A stretch of DNA of 64,000 nt from contig JAFRLY010000052.1 in assembly GCA_017431005.1 (NCBI GenBank), forward strand, positions 1 through 64,000, given 5' to 3'. Of this stretch, positions 49,761 through 59,310 are shown piece by piece (position 1 is the stretch's first letter; the number at the start of each line of letters is the position of its first letter). The DNA comes from Clostridia bacterium. GTDB lineage: Bacteria; Bacillota; Clostridia; Christensenellales; Aristaeellaceae. The notes under the pieces were generated by a model that did not search any database, was not told where the DNA came from, and was given only the letters and a program-made list of their open reading frames with translations. The position numbers and the translations under genes are program-made.

Positions 49761-51284
49761 TCATTCTGCGGGATACCGGACGCCCCAGACGCTTTCATTC
49801 CCGCCAACTGCGGTAAAAACAATGACCTCATTCTTCGCGTCATCCTGCATTCTGCAGAGCACCCCGCTGTATTCCTTCCCGTCAAGTGTCAGATGCAGGA
49901 ACGCGGTGCCGTCAGTCAGTGCCCAGGAGCCGGAGAGATCCTTTCCCCCGATACTCCCGTCTTCCCGAAGATACAGTACCATCGGCTCCGCGATCTGATC
50001 GTTGATCAGGATACCCTGGTTGATGACGTAGTAGCGCCCGGGAACATCCTTCGGGTCAAAGGCAGCCGGTATATCCTCTCCCCGGGTGGTGTACGGCAGC
50101 AGGCAGGGCCAGCCCTCCTCATTGACGCCGTACTGCTTCACCTGGGGAGTGTGTCTTTCTGAATTGTTGTTGAACCGGGTATGATAGCATACGTAGCGCT
50201 TGCCGTCGGACCCGATCATGGCGCTGTTGTGCCCGGTGGCCATATAGGCGGTCCGCACAGAGGGCAGAATATAGTTGCCGGAAAGCTTCAGCCCGTAGCG
50301 GAAATGGGAGATGGTGCCGGGGTGTTTCCCGTTCATGTCCTCGTAATCCCCGTCCGGGGTGCGGGAACGGAAAACCCGGATCTGATAACCGCCGTGGGCC
50401 GCCAGGCCTCCGTAGGAAACGAAAAGATAGTACCAGCCGGCGGCCGCGTCATAAAGAATGTACGGCCCCTCCATGGACTGGTGGTTTCCGCCCATGAGCT
50501 TTTTGCCGAAGTATGGGTCGATGCCGTTTTTCTCATCCGCCTCCGGATGGATGACCAGTCCTGTTGCGGGATCCAGCTCCAGCAGGAAGATGCCGCCGGA
50601 CCAGGAGCCGTATACCATCCACAGCCGGTGATTTTCATCATAGAACACAGCCGGATCCAGCGCGTTGGGATAATCGTTGTAGTTGTAGGTTCCCGCTGAA
50701 TTCAGATAGTGCTTTGAAATCCATTCCTCATCCGCATACTGTGCCACATCCGTCGCCTGAATCGTGTTCCGGTCAAAGCCGGAGCAGATCAGCGCCCCCT
50801 GCCAGATATAGGGACCCTCTATGCTGTCCGCAATCCCGAAACAAAGGTTGGATGCGTTCCAGGTGGAGGATGTGCAGTAATACATCATGTATTTCCCGAG
50901 CGTATCGTTGTAAATCACGTCCGGCGCCCAGACATGATACCCTTTGTCATCCGTCGGGATCACGCTTTTGGGGCCGCCGGCGTAATCAAATACATGGGAG
51001 TCCTCGCTGAAGATATTGCCCCATACTTTGTTGTTCGGCAGATATCCGTCCGCCCTCATGACCCAGGTGCGCAGGTCGTCGGATACCGCGGCGGTCATAT
51101 GCGTTCCGAAAATATAGTATTTTCCTTCCGCCTCCAGGATGGAGGGATCGTGCACCGCGGCCCGGGACGTCACGATACCAGCCGGCACATCCTTCCAGTC
51201 CTCCGTATAGTCCTCCGCGGCAGAGGAACTGAAGACGGATAACAGCACAGCAGCACTCAGGATCAGGGACAGCAGTCTCATCAA
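49761..51284 (-). CDS. Secreted GH43 endo-arabinanase
   Basis: A 507-residue GH43 enzyme with a signal peptide (about 1-23). The five-bladed propeller carries Asp46 (HDPSIL, base), Asp210 (LDPAVFYD, pKa modulator) and Glu272 (SMEGPYIL, acid). A C-terminal beta domain (about 400-507) is like that in AbnB-type endo-1,5-alpha-arabinanases. No sortase signal or transmembrane anchor. It is the only obviously secreted hydrolase of the long operon and the last gene of it, supplying arabino-oligosaccharides outside the cell. Confidence 0.88.
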   Translation of the reverse strand: MMRLLSLILSAAVLLSVFSSSAAEDYTEDWKDVPAGIVTSRAAVHDPSILEAEGKYYIFGTHMTAAVSDDLRTWVMRADGYLPNNKVWGNIFSEDSHVFDYAGGPKSVIPTDDKGYHVWAPDVIYNDTLGKYMMYYCTSSTWNASNLCFGIADSIEGPYIWQGALICSGFDRNTIQATDVAQYADEEWISKHYLNSAGTYNYNDYPNALDPAVFYDENHRLWMVYGSWSGGIFLLELDPATGLVIHPEADEKNGIDPYFGKKLMGGNHQSMEGPYILYDAAAGWYYLFVSYGGLAAHGGYQIRVFRSRTPDGDYEDMNGKHPGTISHFRYGLKLSGNYILPSVRTAYMATGHNSAMIGSDGKRYVCYHTRFNNNSERHTPQVKQYGVNEEGWPCLLPYTTRGEDIPAAFDPKDVPGRYYVINQGILINDQIAEPMVLYLREDGSIGGKDLSGSWALTDGTAFLHLTLDGKEYSGVLCRMQDDAKNEVIVFTAVGGNESVWGVRYPAE

Positions 51285-51319
51285 AGGATAACCCCCTTCC
51301 GTATAACCGATCAGCGTTT

Positions 51320-53491
51320 TCAGTCTTTTGTAAGCGTGAACACCCGGGTTTTCTCCGGGTGATCCGCGTATCCCGTCGAAATCTCAAATGCTCCGGGTTC
51401 GGAAACATACCGGCATTCATAATCCCAAAAGCGCAGCTGTTCCTCCGTCACGTCAAAGGTCACCTCAGCGGTTTCACCGGGCTTGAGGAAGACCTTTTTA
51501 TAATCAATCAGCTGCTGCACCGGCCGGACGACAGAAGCGGCCCTGTCCCGCAGATAAAGCTGCACAACCTCTTTTCCCGCCCTCTCTCCGGCATTCCGGA
51601 CTGTAACAGTCACCTGCAGCGTTTCATCCGGGCGGATCGTTTCCCGGCTCAGCGTCAGATCCAGCGTCTCAAAACGTGTATAGCTCAGCCCGTGGCCGAA
51701 GGAATACAGCGGCAGGTTCGGTGAATCCAGATAGGAGCTCGTAAAGGGGAATACGCCGGAATCAGGCTGCGGTTTCGGCCTGCCGGTGTTCATCCGGTTA
51801 TAGGGCAGCGGGCACTGTCCCACACTTCTCGGGAATCCCGCTGAAAGCTTCCCGCAGGGATTGGCTCTTCCGAAAAGCAGCCTGGCTGCCGCGCTGCCCG
51901 CCTCTGTGCCGGGATACCACATCTCCAGAACAGCCGGTGCGATGGCATCCAGCTCCGTCAGCGCCAGCGGACGGCCGTTAAAGAGCAGCACCGCTGTACG
52001 CGGGTTGGCAGCCAGCACCCTGCGTGCCAGCTCCATCTGCGGTCCCGGCAGGCAGAGATCCGCCCGGCTGCGGCCTTCCCCGCTGTCGTTCTCGGGTTCA
52101 CCCAGTGCCAGAATCACGGCCTCCGCCTCCCGGGCAGCCGCAACCGCCCGTTCGATTCCGGAAATATCCGTATCTCCGATCTCCGCGCCGCAGCCCCGTT
52201 CTGTAATCACTTCCAGAGCGGGCAGCATGGCTTTCAGGCCCTCCGGAAGGGTTACCGCGTCCTTCCAGGCTCCCGGCCTGCTCCAGAATCCCACCAGATG
52301 GCGCTCCTCCGCGAAGGGGCCGATCAGCGCCACCTTCCGCAGTGTCTCCGGGAAGGGCAGAATCCCGTCGTTTTTAAGCAGCACAGCGCTTTCCTCCGCC
52401 GCTCTCCGGGCGATCTCCCGGTGCTCCGGGCAGAGGTAGATTTCCCTTTCCTTAGCTTCATCCGCGCCGTGATAGGGGTTTTCAAACAGGCCGAGCTCAT
52501 TTTTCAGCTCCAGCACACGCAGCACCGCTTTGTCCAGGGCTTCTTCGGACACGGTCCCTTCCCGGACCAGCTCCGCCAGATGCAGGTAATAGGCATTCTG
52601 CACCATATCGATATCACATCCGGCAGCCATCGCCAGCCGGACGGCATCCTTCATGTTCTCCGCCACGCCGTGGGCCACCAGTTCTCCCACCGCGTTATAG
52701 TCGCTGACAACAACGCCGCTGAAACCCCACTCCCCGCGCAGCACCTGATTCATGAGCCAGCGGTTTGCCACCGACGGAATGCCGTTCAGGGCGTTGAACG
52801 AAGGCATTACCAGACGTGCTCCGGCGTCCACGCAGGCCTTGTATGCCGGCAGATAGCTTTCGCGCAGCTGCCGTTCGGACATATCCACCGTGTTGTAATC
52901 CCGTCCGCCCTCCGGTGCGCCGTATCCCGCATAGTGTTTAACGCAGCAGGCAATATTGTCTTTCCGGCTCAGGTCGTCTCCCTGTGCTGTCCGCACAAAG
53001 GCGGCGCCCATCCGGCTGTTGATCAGCGGCTCTTCGGAGTTTGTTTCCAGGATCCGGCCCCAGCGCGGATCCCGGGCAGTGTCGACCATCGGATTGAAGG
53101 TCACATGCACGCCGCATGCGGCTGCTTCCTTCCGGGCCATATCCGCGCATTCCGTCATCAGGCCGTCGTCAAAGGAGCAGCCCATGGCAAGGGGAATGGG
53201 ATAGGTTGTGCGCAGCCCGTGGATCACGTCCAGCATCAGCAGCAGGGGAATCTTATGGGGATCCGCCGCCAGATGCTTATCCTGCAGGGCTCTCGCCTGA
53301 GCGGCATCCTCAAAGGTCAGCACGCTCCCGATCACCCGGTTCAGTTCCTCTGCAGGAAGTATTTCGCCGTCCGGGCCTGTGATATCCATTTTGTTTTCAA
53401 TAAACTGTCCCGCGTTGCACTGAACCAGCTGCCCCACCTTTTCCTCCAGTGTCATGGAAGCAAGCAGCTTTCCGAGTTTCTCCTCTCTCAT
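51320..53491 (-). CDS. GH3 beta-xylosidase/beta-glucosidase
   Basis: A 723-residue GH3 enzyme in canonical order: TIM barrel (about 10-320) with nucleophile Asp264 in GVVVSDYNAVGE and KHYAGYGAPEGGRDYN (185-200), sandwich domain (about 370-570), and FnIII-like domain (about 630-715). The length and the GGRDYN sequence are common in BglX-type enzymes, but there is no signal peptide, so it acts on imported sugars. Confidence 0.92.
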   Translation of the reverse strand: MREEKLGKLLASMTLEEKVGQLVQCNAGQFIENKMDITGPDGEILPAEELNRVIGSVLTFEDAAQARALQDKHLAADPHKIPLLLMLDVIHGLRTTYPIPLAMGCSFDDGLMTECADMARKEAAACGVHVTFNPMVDTARDPRWGRILETNSEEPLINSRMGAAFVRTAQGDDLSRKDNIACCVKHYAGYGAPEGGRDYNTVDMSERQLRESYLPAYKACVDAGARLVMPSFNALNGIPSVANRWLMNQVLRGEWGFSGVVVSDYNAVGELVAHGVAENMKDAVRLAMAAGCDIDMVQNAYYLHLAELVREGTVSEEALDKAVLRVLELKNELGLFENPYHGADEAKEREIYLCPEHREIARRAAEESAVLLKNDGILPFPETLRKVALIGPFAEERHLVGFWSRPGAWKDAVTLPEGLKAMLPALEVITERGCGAEIGDTDISGIERAVAAAREAEAVILALGEPENDSGEGRSRADLCLPGPQMELARRVLAANPRTAVLLFNGRPLALTELDAIAPAVLEMWYPGTEAGSAAARLLFGRANPCGKLSAGFPRSVGQCPLPYNRMNTGRPKPQPDSGVFPFTSSYLDSPNLPLYSFGHGLSYTRFETLDLTLSRETIRPDETLQVTVTVRNAGERAGKEVVQLYLRDRAASVVRPVQQLIDYKKVFLKPGETAEVTFDVTEEQLRFWDYECRYVSEPGAFEISTGYADHPEKTRVFTLTKD

Positions 53492-53547
53492 GATGCTTCG
53501 GTCCTCTCTTTCATTGTTCCGGTATGTCCCGCCTCTTTTTCCGCCCG

Positions 53548-54480
53548 TCAGATGCCTAGCGCGGCAAACACCGCAAATCCCGCGATGGCAATCAGTGTGG
53601 ATACGGAAAGTGCGGAGGAAACGTACACCCGCTGATCCGGCTCGTCCGCGAATACCGGCAGCACGAAAGGCGGCGGCAGAATAAAGATCACGTTGACCGC
53701 GGAGGTCAGGTCCGCCTCCGGCCAGAACAGGCGCAGCAGCGCCAGGAACGCAAACCGGAGAATCACCATGATTCCCAGCCGCACGGCAGCCACCTGCAGC
53801 GTGGGCTTCCAGGGAATATCCCTGAATACCAGATCGTAGCCGATGGTCAGCAGAATGATCGCGCCGGTCGGTGCGGAAATGAAGTCCGTGCAGGCGTCCA
53901 GGATTCCGCTGATTCCTGACGGGATCAGCCGCTGGTAGAGGCCGGTTGCTCCCAGCAGAATACCGCCCGCGATCGCAAAGATAATCGGTGAAAGCACCAT
54001 TTCACGGAGGAGCTGCCTGCCGTTCGCCTGCTGTTTCCCGTCCAGTCCCAGCAGAATTTTATACAGCGTGAATACGAACAGCACCTGGCCCAGGTCGACC
54101 CGCGCGAACTCGCTGATCCGGGCTGTTCCGTAAAGCATCTGGAACAGGGCATACCCCAGCATGCCCGCCTCAAAGCCGGTCGTCAGGAACGGCACGAAAC
54201 GGGACTGCATATGAAACAGCTTTGCCGCAAGCTTTCCCAGCGCCCAGGCCGCGACGCACACCAGGAACATCAGCAGCGGAACGGCAACATCCATGAAGGT
54301 GTACCGCATCGTCGCGAACGCGTTCAGCAGCACCGCGGGCAGGGCAATATTGACGACTACGGTCTTCAGGGCATCGATTCCCTCCCGGGAGATCAGGCTG
54401 CGCTGCCTGCAGATCATGCCGATGCCCAGCATGAGCATCACAGGCAGAATGGTCTTCAGAACCTCCGTCATCTGATTCAT
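53548..54480 (-). CDS. AEC-family transporter
   Basis: A 310-residue auxin-efflux-carrier-type membrane protein with about ten helices. The first half has MLGIGMICRQRSLISREGIDALKTVVVNIALPAVLL, typical of the family, and the helix break near PTGAIILLTIGYDLV is also characteristic. AEC carriers move organic anions such as malate. Its start overlaps the end of the ankyrin-GH43 gene by 4 bases. An exporter of fermentation or deacetylation acids would fit, but this is inference. Confidence 0.88.
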   Translation of the reverse strand: MNQMTEVLKTILPVMLMLGIGMICRQRSLISREGIDALKTVVVNIALPAVLLNAFATMRYTFMDVAVPLLMFLVCVAAWALGKLAAKLFHMQSRFVPFLTTGFEAGMLGYALFQMLYGTARISEFARVDLGQVLFVFTLYKILLGLDGKQQANGRQLLREMVLSPIIFAIAGGILLGATGLYQRLIPSGISGILDACTDFISAPTGAIILLTIGYDLVFRDIPWKPTLQVAAVRLGIMVILRFAFLALLRLFWPEADLTSAVNVIFILPPPFVLPVFADEPDQRVYVSSALSVSTLIAIAGFAVFAALGI

Positions 54481-56339
54481 CCGGCAGTCTCTCCTCTGTT
54501 AAAATACACCGTATGGTTCAGGAAGGCAGCCTCACCTGCCCCGACCGCTGCCAGCCCCAGCAGTGCGCCGGTAAAGCGTTTCCCTCCGGTGATGCCTTCA
54601 TCGCTCAGGTAATCCGCCTCGAGGGAGCAGAGATATTCCCATCCGCCGCCGGACCGGATCATCAGCTTCCGCAGCACGCCGTTTCCGGACACCGCCAGCT
54701 CAGCGGTTACTCCGGTAACCGTCATAAGCTCCCGAACAGTTCTCTCTTCTCCGGTCTGCTCCGTGACTTCCACCTGCAGCCCGTACCCGGCTCTGCGGGC
54801 GGTGAAAAGGAAGAAGCTTCGTTCATCATAGTAGCCGGCGATACCGGCGCTGCTTCCCTCTTCACAGCCGGAAAGATCCGCCTGAACGGACTGGAAGAAA
54901 TCCAGCTCTTTCTGCCTGCACAGCAGCAGGCTGCATGGACCGGCTCCTGCCGGGTCCGCTCCGCATCGCAGGGTCATCCGCGCTCCGATGATCCGGGTAA
55001 AGCTGCGGGGATCTGTCCGCGGCGCGATCCAGTCCTCCTGCTCCGGTCCGGGAATTTCCTCCGCATTTCCGAAGGGTGCCCGCTGCAGGCAGCTGGGGCC
55101 TTTCAGCCGGTTGACCATCGGCCAGCCGTCCGCTGTCCATTCCATCGGGTCCAGGGCTGTCTCCCGGCCGAGCACCGTTTTTCCGCCTGATTTTCTGCCG
55201 CACAGATAAACCATGTACCACCTGCCGTCCGGGGTGGATACCGGTTTGCCGTGGCCGCTGCGCTGAATATACGCGTCCGGCTTTTTTCTGCCGAGGATGG
55301 GATTGAAGGGGCAGGCTTCATAGGGTCCCTTCAGGCTGCGGCTGCGCATCACGGTTTCCATGTGGCCGTCTCCCGTTCCGCCCTCCGCCAGGAACAGATA
55401 ATACCATCCGTCCTTTTTCAGCAGATGCGGGCCCTCCGGCTTGATCCGGGCATCCCCGAAAAAGATCATTTCAGGTTCGGAAAGGATTTCCCCTTCCTCG
55501 CTGATTTCGGCCATAATCGCGCCGGGGTTCAGCAGGATATACCGCCTGTCTCCCTCCGCGAACAGGGAGGGATCGATCCCGTCCAGCGGCAGGAACTTCG
55601 GTTCCGCCCAGGGTCCCTCCGGCTTTTCCGCCCAGGTCAGCATCTGCAGCCGGTAGGGCGGGGTGTTGCGGCGCAGCGTCGCCACAACCCAGAACCGGCC
55701 GTGCCACCAGGAAATATCCGGCGCCCAGTAGCCGAACCCGCCCGGCAGCCCCTGCAGTCCGGATTTTTCCAGGTTATCCGCCGCGTGTCCGATGAGCCGC
55801 CAGTGTACCAGATCCCTGGAGTGAAAAACCGGCAGCCCCGGAAAGCAGACGAAGGAGGAATTTACCAGGTAATAATCCTCCCCCACCCGCACCACGGAGG
55901 GATCCGGATGAAATCCGCGGATCACGGGATTCCGGTAGCAGTCCTCCAGCCTGAAGCCCAGGCGTTCCGTCAGCCAGGCGTACCCCGCGGGGTTCTCCGC
56001 CCCTGCCGCCTCGTCCAGCGGCGTCCGCCCGGCGGCGTCGCCCTCCATCGGATCCAGGCCGGCCACATCCATGGCAAAAGCGATGGTCTCCGGGTCTCCG
56101 GAGGCTGCCGCGTCATGCAGCAGGGTTCTTCCGTCCGCGTCTGTCTCCATGGAGTAAAGATGATAATGCGTGAACAGGTCCTTCAGGATCTCCGCCTGCC
56201 CCTTTCCGGCAGCCAGCCGGGTTATCTGCAGGCGGTCGTCCTCAGAGGCGTCCTCCAGCTCCCCTGCCAGAAACAGCTGCCAAAGCGCATCGCTGTCCCC
56301 GTTCTCAACAGCCCGAAGCGTTTCCTTCAGTTTTGTCAT
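54477..56339 (-). CDS. Ankyrin-repeat/GH43 glycosidase fusion
   Basis: A 620-residue protein. Residues 5-125 contain about three ankyrin-like repeats, the clearest being DADGRTLLHDAAASGDPET (67-85) and DAAGRTPLDEAAG (101-113). The GH43 catalytic propeller (about 136-410) has Asp146 (HPDPSVV), Asp256 (GIDPSLF) and Glu302 (KPEGPHLL). A C-terminal beta-sandwich (about 440-615) follows. No signal peptide, so cytoplasmic. Ankyrin repeats normally bind proteins, and I know of no characterised fusion to GH43; a scaffold for an intracellular hydrolase complex is possible. The gene overlaps both neighbours by 4 bases. Confidence 0.88.
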   Translation of the reverse strand: MTKLKETLRAVENGDSDALWQLFLAGELEDASEDDRLQITRLAAGKGQAEILKDLFTHYHLYSMETDADGRTLLHDAAASGDPETIAFAMDVAGLDPMEGDAAGRTPLDEAAGAENPAGYAWLTERLGFRLEDCYRNPVIRGFHPDPSVVRVGEDYYLVNSSFVCFPGLPVFHSRDLVHWRLIGHAADNLEKSGLQGLPGGFGYWAPDISWWHGRFWVVATLRRNTPPYRLQMLTWAEKPEGPWAEPKFLPLDGIDPSLFAEGDRRYILLNPGAIMAEISEEGEILSEPEMIFFGDARIKPEGPHLLKKDGWYYLFLAEGGTGDGHMETVMRSRSLKGPYEACPFNPILGRKKPDAYIQRSGHGKPVSTPDGRWYMVYLCGRKSGGKTVLGRETALDPMEWTADGWPMVNRLKGPSCLQRAPFGNAEEIPGPEQEDWIAPRTDPRSFTRIIGARMTLRCGADPAGAGPCSLLLCRQKELDFFQSVQADLSGCEEGSSAGIAGYYDERSFFLFTARRAGYGLQVEVTEQTGEERTVRELMTVTGVTAELAVSGNGVLRKLMIRSGGGWEYLCSLEADYLSDEGITGGKRFTGALLGLAAVGAGEAAFLNHTVYFNRGETAG

Positions 56340-57691
56340 GCTTTCTCCTCCGCTTTGCGGTATCCGCTGGCAAAGCCCTGGTATCCGCCTGTCACAGGGC
56401 CGCTGGAACAGCGGCTCTGCACTGTCGCCCGGTTTTCGCGGATATGAATCAGCATGTCAAATCCGCAGGGCGAATCCCCGACGGCGAAGCACCGGACCCG
56501 CAGCAGCCCATCCTCCAGCCATCCGGCGGATATGAGCGCAGGCACCTCCGGCCATCCCGGGAAAGCGGTTTCCAGAATTTCTCCTCGCCGGAAGGGAATG
56601 GCCGCGTCCCCCCTGGTGTTCTCCAGCCGGACGCAGTCCCGATCCATCCGCAGATGTTTCAGCCCCAGGGCGTTTCCCTCCGGGAAGCAGTATTCCCCTT
56701 CCGCAGTGCCGGCAATCTCCGCACGGTCCTCCAGCGGCCGCACCGCCAGGTTCAGGCGGACCGGCGCCGTATCCTCCGTTCCGAGGTAAGGATACACTTC
56801 ATCGAAAAACGCGTTGTAAATCCGCTGCACGCCCTGGGGATCCAGCCGCGTGTCCGCAATAGTGGACAGTACCGCCTGCTTCTCCGGACAGATAACTGCC
56901 AGCTGTCCGCCCATGCCGTACATGGCCCATCCGGTCCGGACGCGCCAGCACTGCCATCCGTAGCCGTACCGCTCCTCTTCCTTGTCCTGCAGTACGGTTT
57001 CAATATGCTTCCGCTGCATTTCCTCAACGAACCAGCCGGGAATCAGGCCTCTGCCTCCGTCCGCCAGGCACAGGGCAATCCGGTGCATATCCCGCAGGCT
57101 CATGCACAGCCCGGTACCGCCCTGGCAGCAGCCGGAGGGATCCCGCAGCCAGAACCGCGGATCCTCGCATCCCAGCGGCTTGAACAGCCGCTCCTCCAGG
57201 AACTCCATGACCTCCTGCCCGCTCAGCCGCCGGACCAGCGCCGCCAGCACCTGGCTGTTGCCGGTATCATACGCGAAAACGGTTCCCGGCTCATGATCCG
57301 CAGGCGTACGGAAGAACGCCTCCGCCCAGTTTTCGTCGGTGCCTTCCCGGTAGGCAGTTTTGCTGAAGCAGGTCGCCATCCGCAGCATATCCCGGATTTT
57401 CAGCCGTTTCACCCGTTCATCCGTCTTCTCGGTAATCCAGTCCCGGAAGAAATCGGCGATCAGGCTGTCCAGGGTGAGCTTTCCGTCATCAATCAGCATC
57501 CCGATGGCGATGCCGGTCAGCGTCTTGCTGACGGAATACAGCCTGTGCGGTTTTCCTTCCCGCATCGGCGCATAATAAGCCTTCGCCTTTTCTTCCCCAT
57601 TCACAGACAGGATAAATCCGTACAGGTTCACATCCTCCCGTGCCAGGCGATCCGTAAAACACCGGACTCTGTCAGCCAGCCTTCCGTCCAT
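56336..57691 (-). CDS. Beta-lactamase-fold serine hydrolase
   Basis: A 451-residue class-C-like serine hydrolase. The SxxK motif is Ser53-Val-Ser-Lys56, and a Tyr141-centred YDTGNS takes the place of YxN. The final third (about 330-451) is an added beta-rich domain. No signal peptide. Within this operon a carbohydrate esterase role (removing acyl groups from imported oligosaccharides) is more likely than beta-lactam hydrolysis, but this is unproven. Its stop overlaps the ankyrin-GH43 start. Confidence 0.85.
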   Translation of the reverse strand: MDGRLADRVRCFTDRLAREDVNLYGFILSVNGEEKAKAYYAPMREGKPHRLYSVSKTLTGIAIGMLIDDGKLTLDSLIADFFRDWITEKTDERVKRLKIRDMLRMATCFSKTAYREGTDENWAEAFFRTPADHEPGTVFAYDTGNSQVLAALVRRLSGQEVMEFLEERLFKPLGCEDPRFWLRDPSGCCQGGTGLCMSLRDMHRIALCLADGGRGLIPGWFVEEMQRKHIETVLQDKEEERYGYGWQCWRVRTGWAMYGMGGQLAVICPEKQAVLSTIADTRLDPQGVQRIYNAFFDEVYPYLGTEDTAPVRLNLAVRPLEDRAEIAGTAEGEYCFPEGNALGLKHLRMDRDCVRLENTRGDAAIPFRRGEILETAFPGWPEVPALISAGWLEDGLLRVRCFAVGDSPCGFDMLIHIRENRATVQSRCSSGPVTGGYQGFASGYRKAEEKA

Positions 57692-57721
57692 GCTTCTGCC
57701 GTCCTTTCGCTTTTGTCCTGC

Positions 57722-59191
57722 TCAGTCTTTCACTTCTGTGAACCGGGCGTAAAGGAAATCCGCGTATCCGCCCCAGACACCGCTGCGGTTCAGGCAGAAG
57801 ATGCCCGGCCGGGCGGCGGTCCATCCGCCTGCAGCCATCGGACAGGCATCGCCGATCTCCTGCCAGACCTCCCCCGGCAGGGCATAACCGAAGCGCATTT
57901 CTCCTGCTCTCACCCGCATCCGTATACGGATTTCCTCCCCGCCTGCGGGCGCTTCCGCCAGCACCGTTTCCCGGATCCGTTCCGGAATGCTGCGGCTGTA
58001 TTCCGTGATATCGCCGCGGATCAGACGGATCCGTCCGTCCTCCAGGCACAGATAATGGTAGGGATAGCCGATCATCCCGATCCCGCAGGCATCCCCCGCC
58101 TGCGGGGCAAAGCGCACGGATGTCTCCATGTCAAAATCATAGCTCTGCATCAGCTGGGAGAGGAACTGGCCTGCCTCAAACAGCGTATCCGCCGGCGCGG
58201 CATAAAGTCGCAGTCCCGGCTTCATTGCCTGATACCAGGCCGGGTCCGGATTCGCCTGCCACTGCCACTGCAGCCCCAACCCTTCTCTGAACGTGTCTGA
58301 GGTGGGAATGCTCATCGGACATTCCGGCAGCCCGGTATCTCCCTCCGCCACCGGCTCCCCGGCCCGGCCCATGACCGGCCATCCGCTGCTCCAGTCCACC
58401 GGCTGCAGATGCGGCACCCGGCCGTATACGCCGATATCCTGAAAATGGATAAACCAGTCCCGGCCGTGCCCGTCGTCAAACCAGGCGCCCTGGTGCGGGC
58501 CGTTGACCGGCGTGCTTCCCTGTGCAAGCACCGTCCGGGCCTCATAGGGACCCAGAACATTCTCCGACCGCATGGCCAGCTGGTACCCCGGCTTTACGCC
58601 GCCCGCGGGGCACATGATCCAGTAGGTCCCGTTCCGCTTGTACCACTTGGGGCCCTCCACGGTAACATCCCCGTGATCCGCACCGCTGTAGACCAGCACG
58701 CCCTTGTCCAGCACCTGCAGCCCGTCCGGGCTCATCTCATGGGCATACAGAATATTGTTGATTCCGCAGCGGCTGGCAGCAAACCCGTGCACCAGCCAGG
58801 CCCGCCCGTCTTCGTCAAACAGCGGGCAGGGGTCAATCCATCCGCTGACATCCTTTACCCAGTGGCAGTCCCACCTTCCGGCCGGATCCTCCGCCGTAAA
58901 GGCAAACAGCCCTTCATCCGGCATACAGACATAAACGTAGAACAGCCCCTGATGGTACCGAAGACTCGGTGCCCAGGTGCCGCATTTGTGAGCCGGTTTC
59001 CGGTAACGTTCAAAGGGCAGATGATCCGCGGCATAGCCGGTCAGCTCCCAGTGAACCAGATCTTTTGAATGCAGGACCGGAATTCCCGGCACATAGGTGA
59101 AGGAGGAGGAAATCATGTAAAAGTCCTCACCCACCCGGATCACGTCCGGATCCGAGTAATCCCCCCGCAGAATCGGATTCTGATAGCGCAT
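57722..59191 (-). CDS. GH43 beta-xylosidase/arabinofuranosidase
   Basis: A 489-residue GH43 enzyme with catalytic Asp14 (SDPDVI), Asp120 (WIDPCPLF) and Glu179 (VEGPKW) in a propeller domain (about 1-300), followed by a beta-sandwich domain (about 310-485), the XynB-like architecture. The start at 59191 has AAAGGA upstream. No signal peptide, so it hydrolyses imported xylo- or arabino-oligosaccharides. It is the first enzyme gene after the ABC importer. Confidence 0.92.
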   Translation of the reverse strand: MRYQNPILRGDYSDPDVIRVGEDFYMISSSFTYVPGIPVLHSKDLVHWELTGYAADHLPFERYRKPAHKCGTWAPSLRYHQGLFYVYVCMPDEGLFAFTAEDPAGRWDCHWVKDVSGWIDPCPLFDEDGRAWLVHGFAASRCGINNILYAHEMSPDGLQVLDKGVLVYSGADHGDVTVEGPKWYKRNGTYWIMCPAGGVKPGYQLAMRSENVLGPYEARTVLAQGSTPVNGPHQGAWFDDGHGRDWFIHFQDIGVYGRVPHLQPVDWSSGWPVMGRAGEPVAEGDTGLPECPMSIPTSDTFREGLGLQWQWQANPDPAWYQAMKPGLRLYAAPADTLFEAGQFLSQLMQSYDFDMETSVRFAPQAGDACGIGMIGYPYHYLCLEDGRIRLIRGDITEYSRSIPERIRETVLAEAPAGGEEIRIRMRVRAGEMRFGYALPGEVWQEIGDACPMAAGGWTAARPGIFCLNRSGVWGGYADFLYARFTEVKD

Positions 59192-59251
59192 TTTGATGTT
59201 ATCCTTTCCCGCTCCGCTCGGCGGAGCCTGTCCGGCTTCATTATAAAGCAG

Positions 59252-59280
59252 AAGGCGCAGATGGTACAAGCCCATCTGCG
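59252..59280 (-). other. Hairpin between permease and GH43 genes
   Basis: Arms 59252-59262 and 59270-59280 are perfectly complementary. Downstream on the minus strand there is only a weak T-rich stretch, so it may reduce rather than stop read-through into the hydrolase genes. Confidence 0.6.
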
Positions 59281-59310
59281 CCGTGATAATATGTCCGTTG
59301 TTTCTGTCGC

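Noticed and set aside
56336-57691. Beta-lactam resistance gene
   Set aside because: It has the SxxK fold motif but no signal peptide, an extra beta domain, and lies inside a polysaccharide operon.
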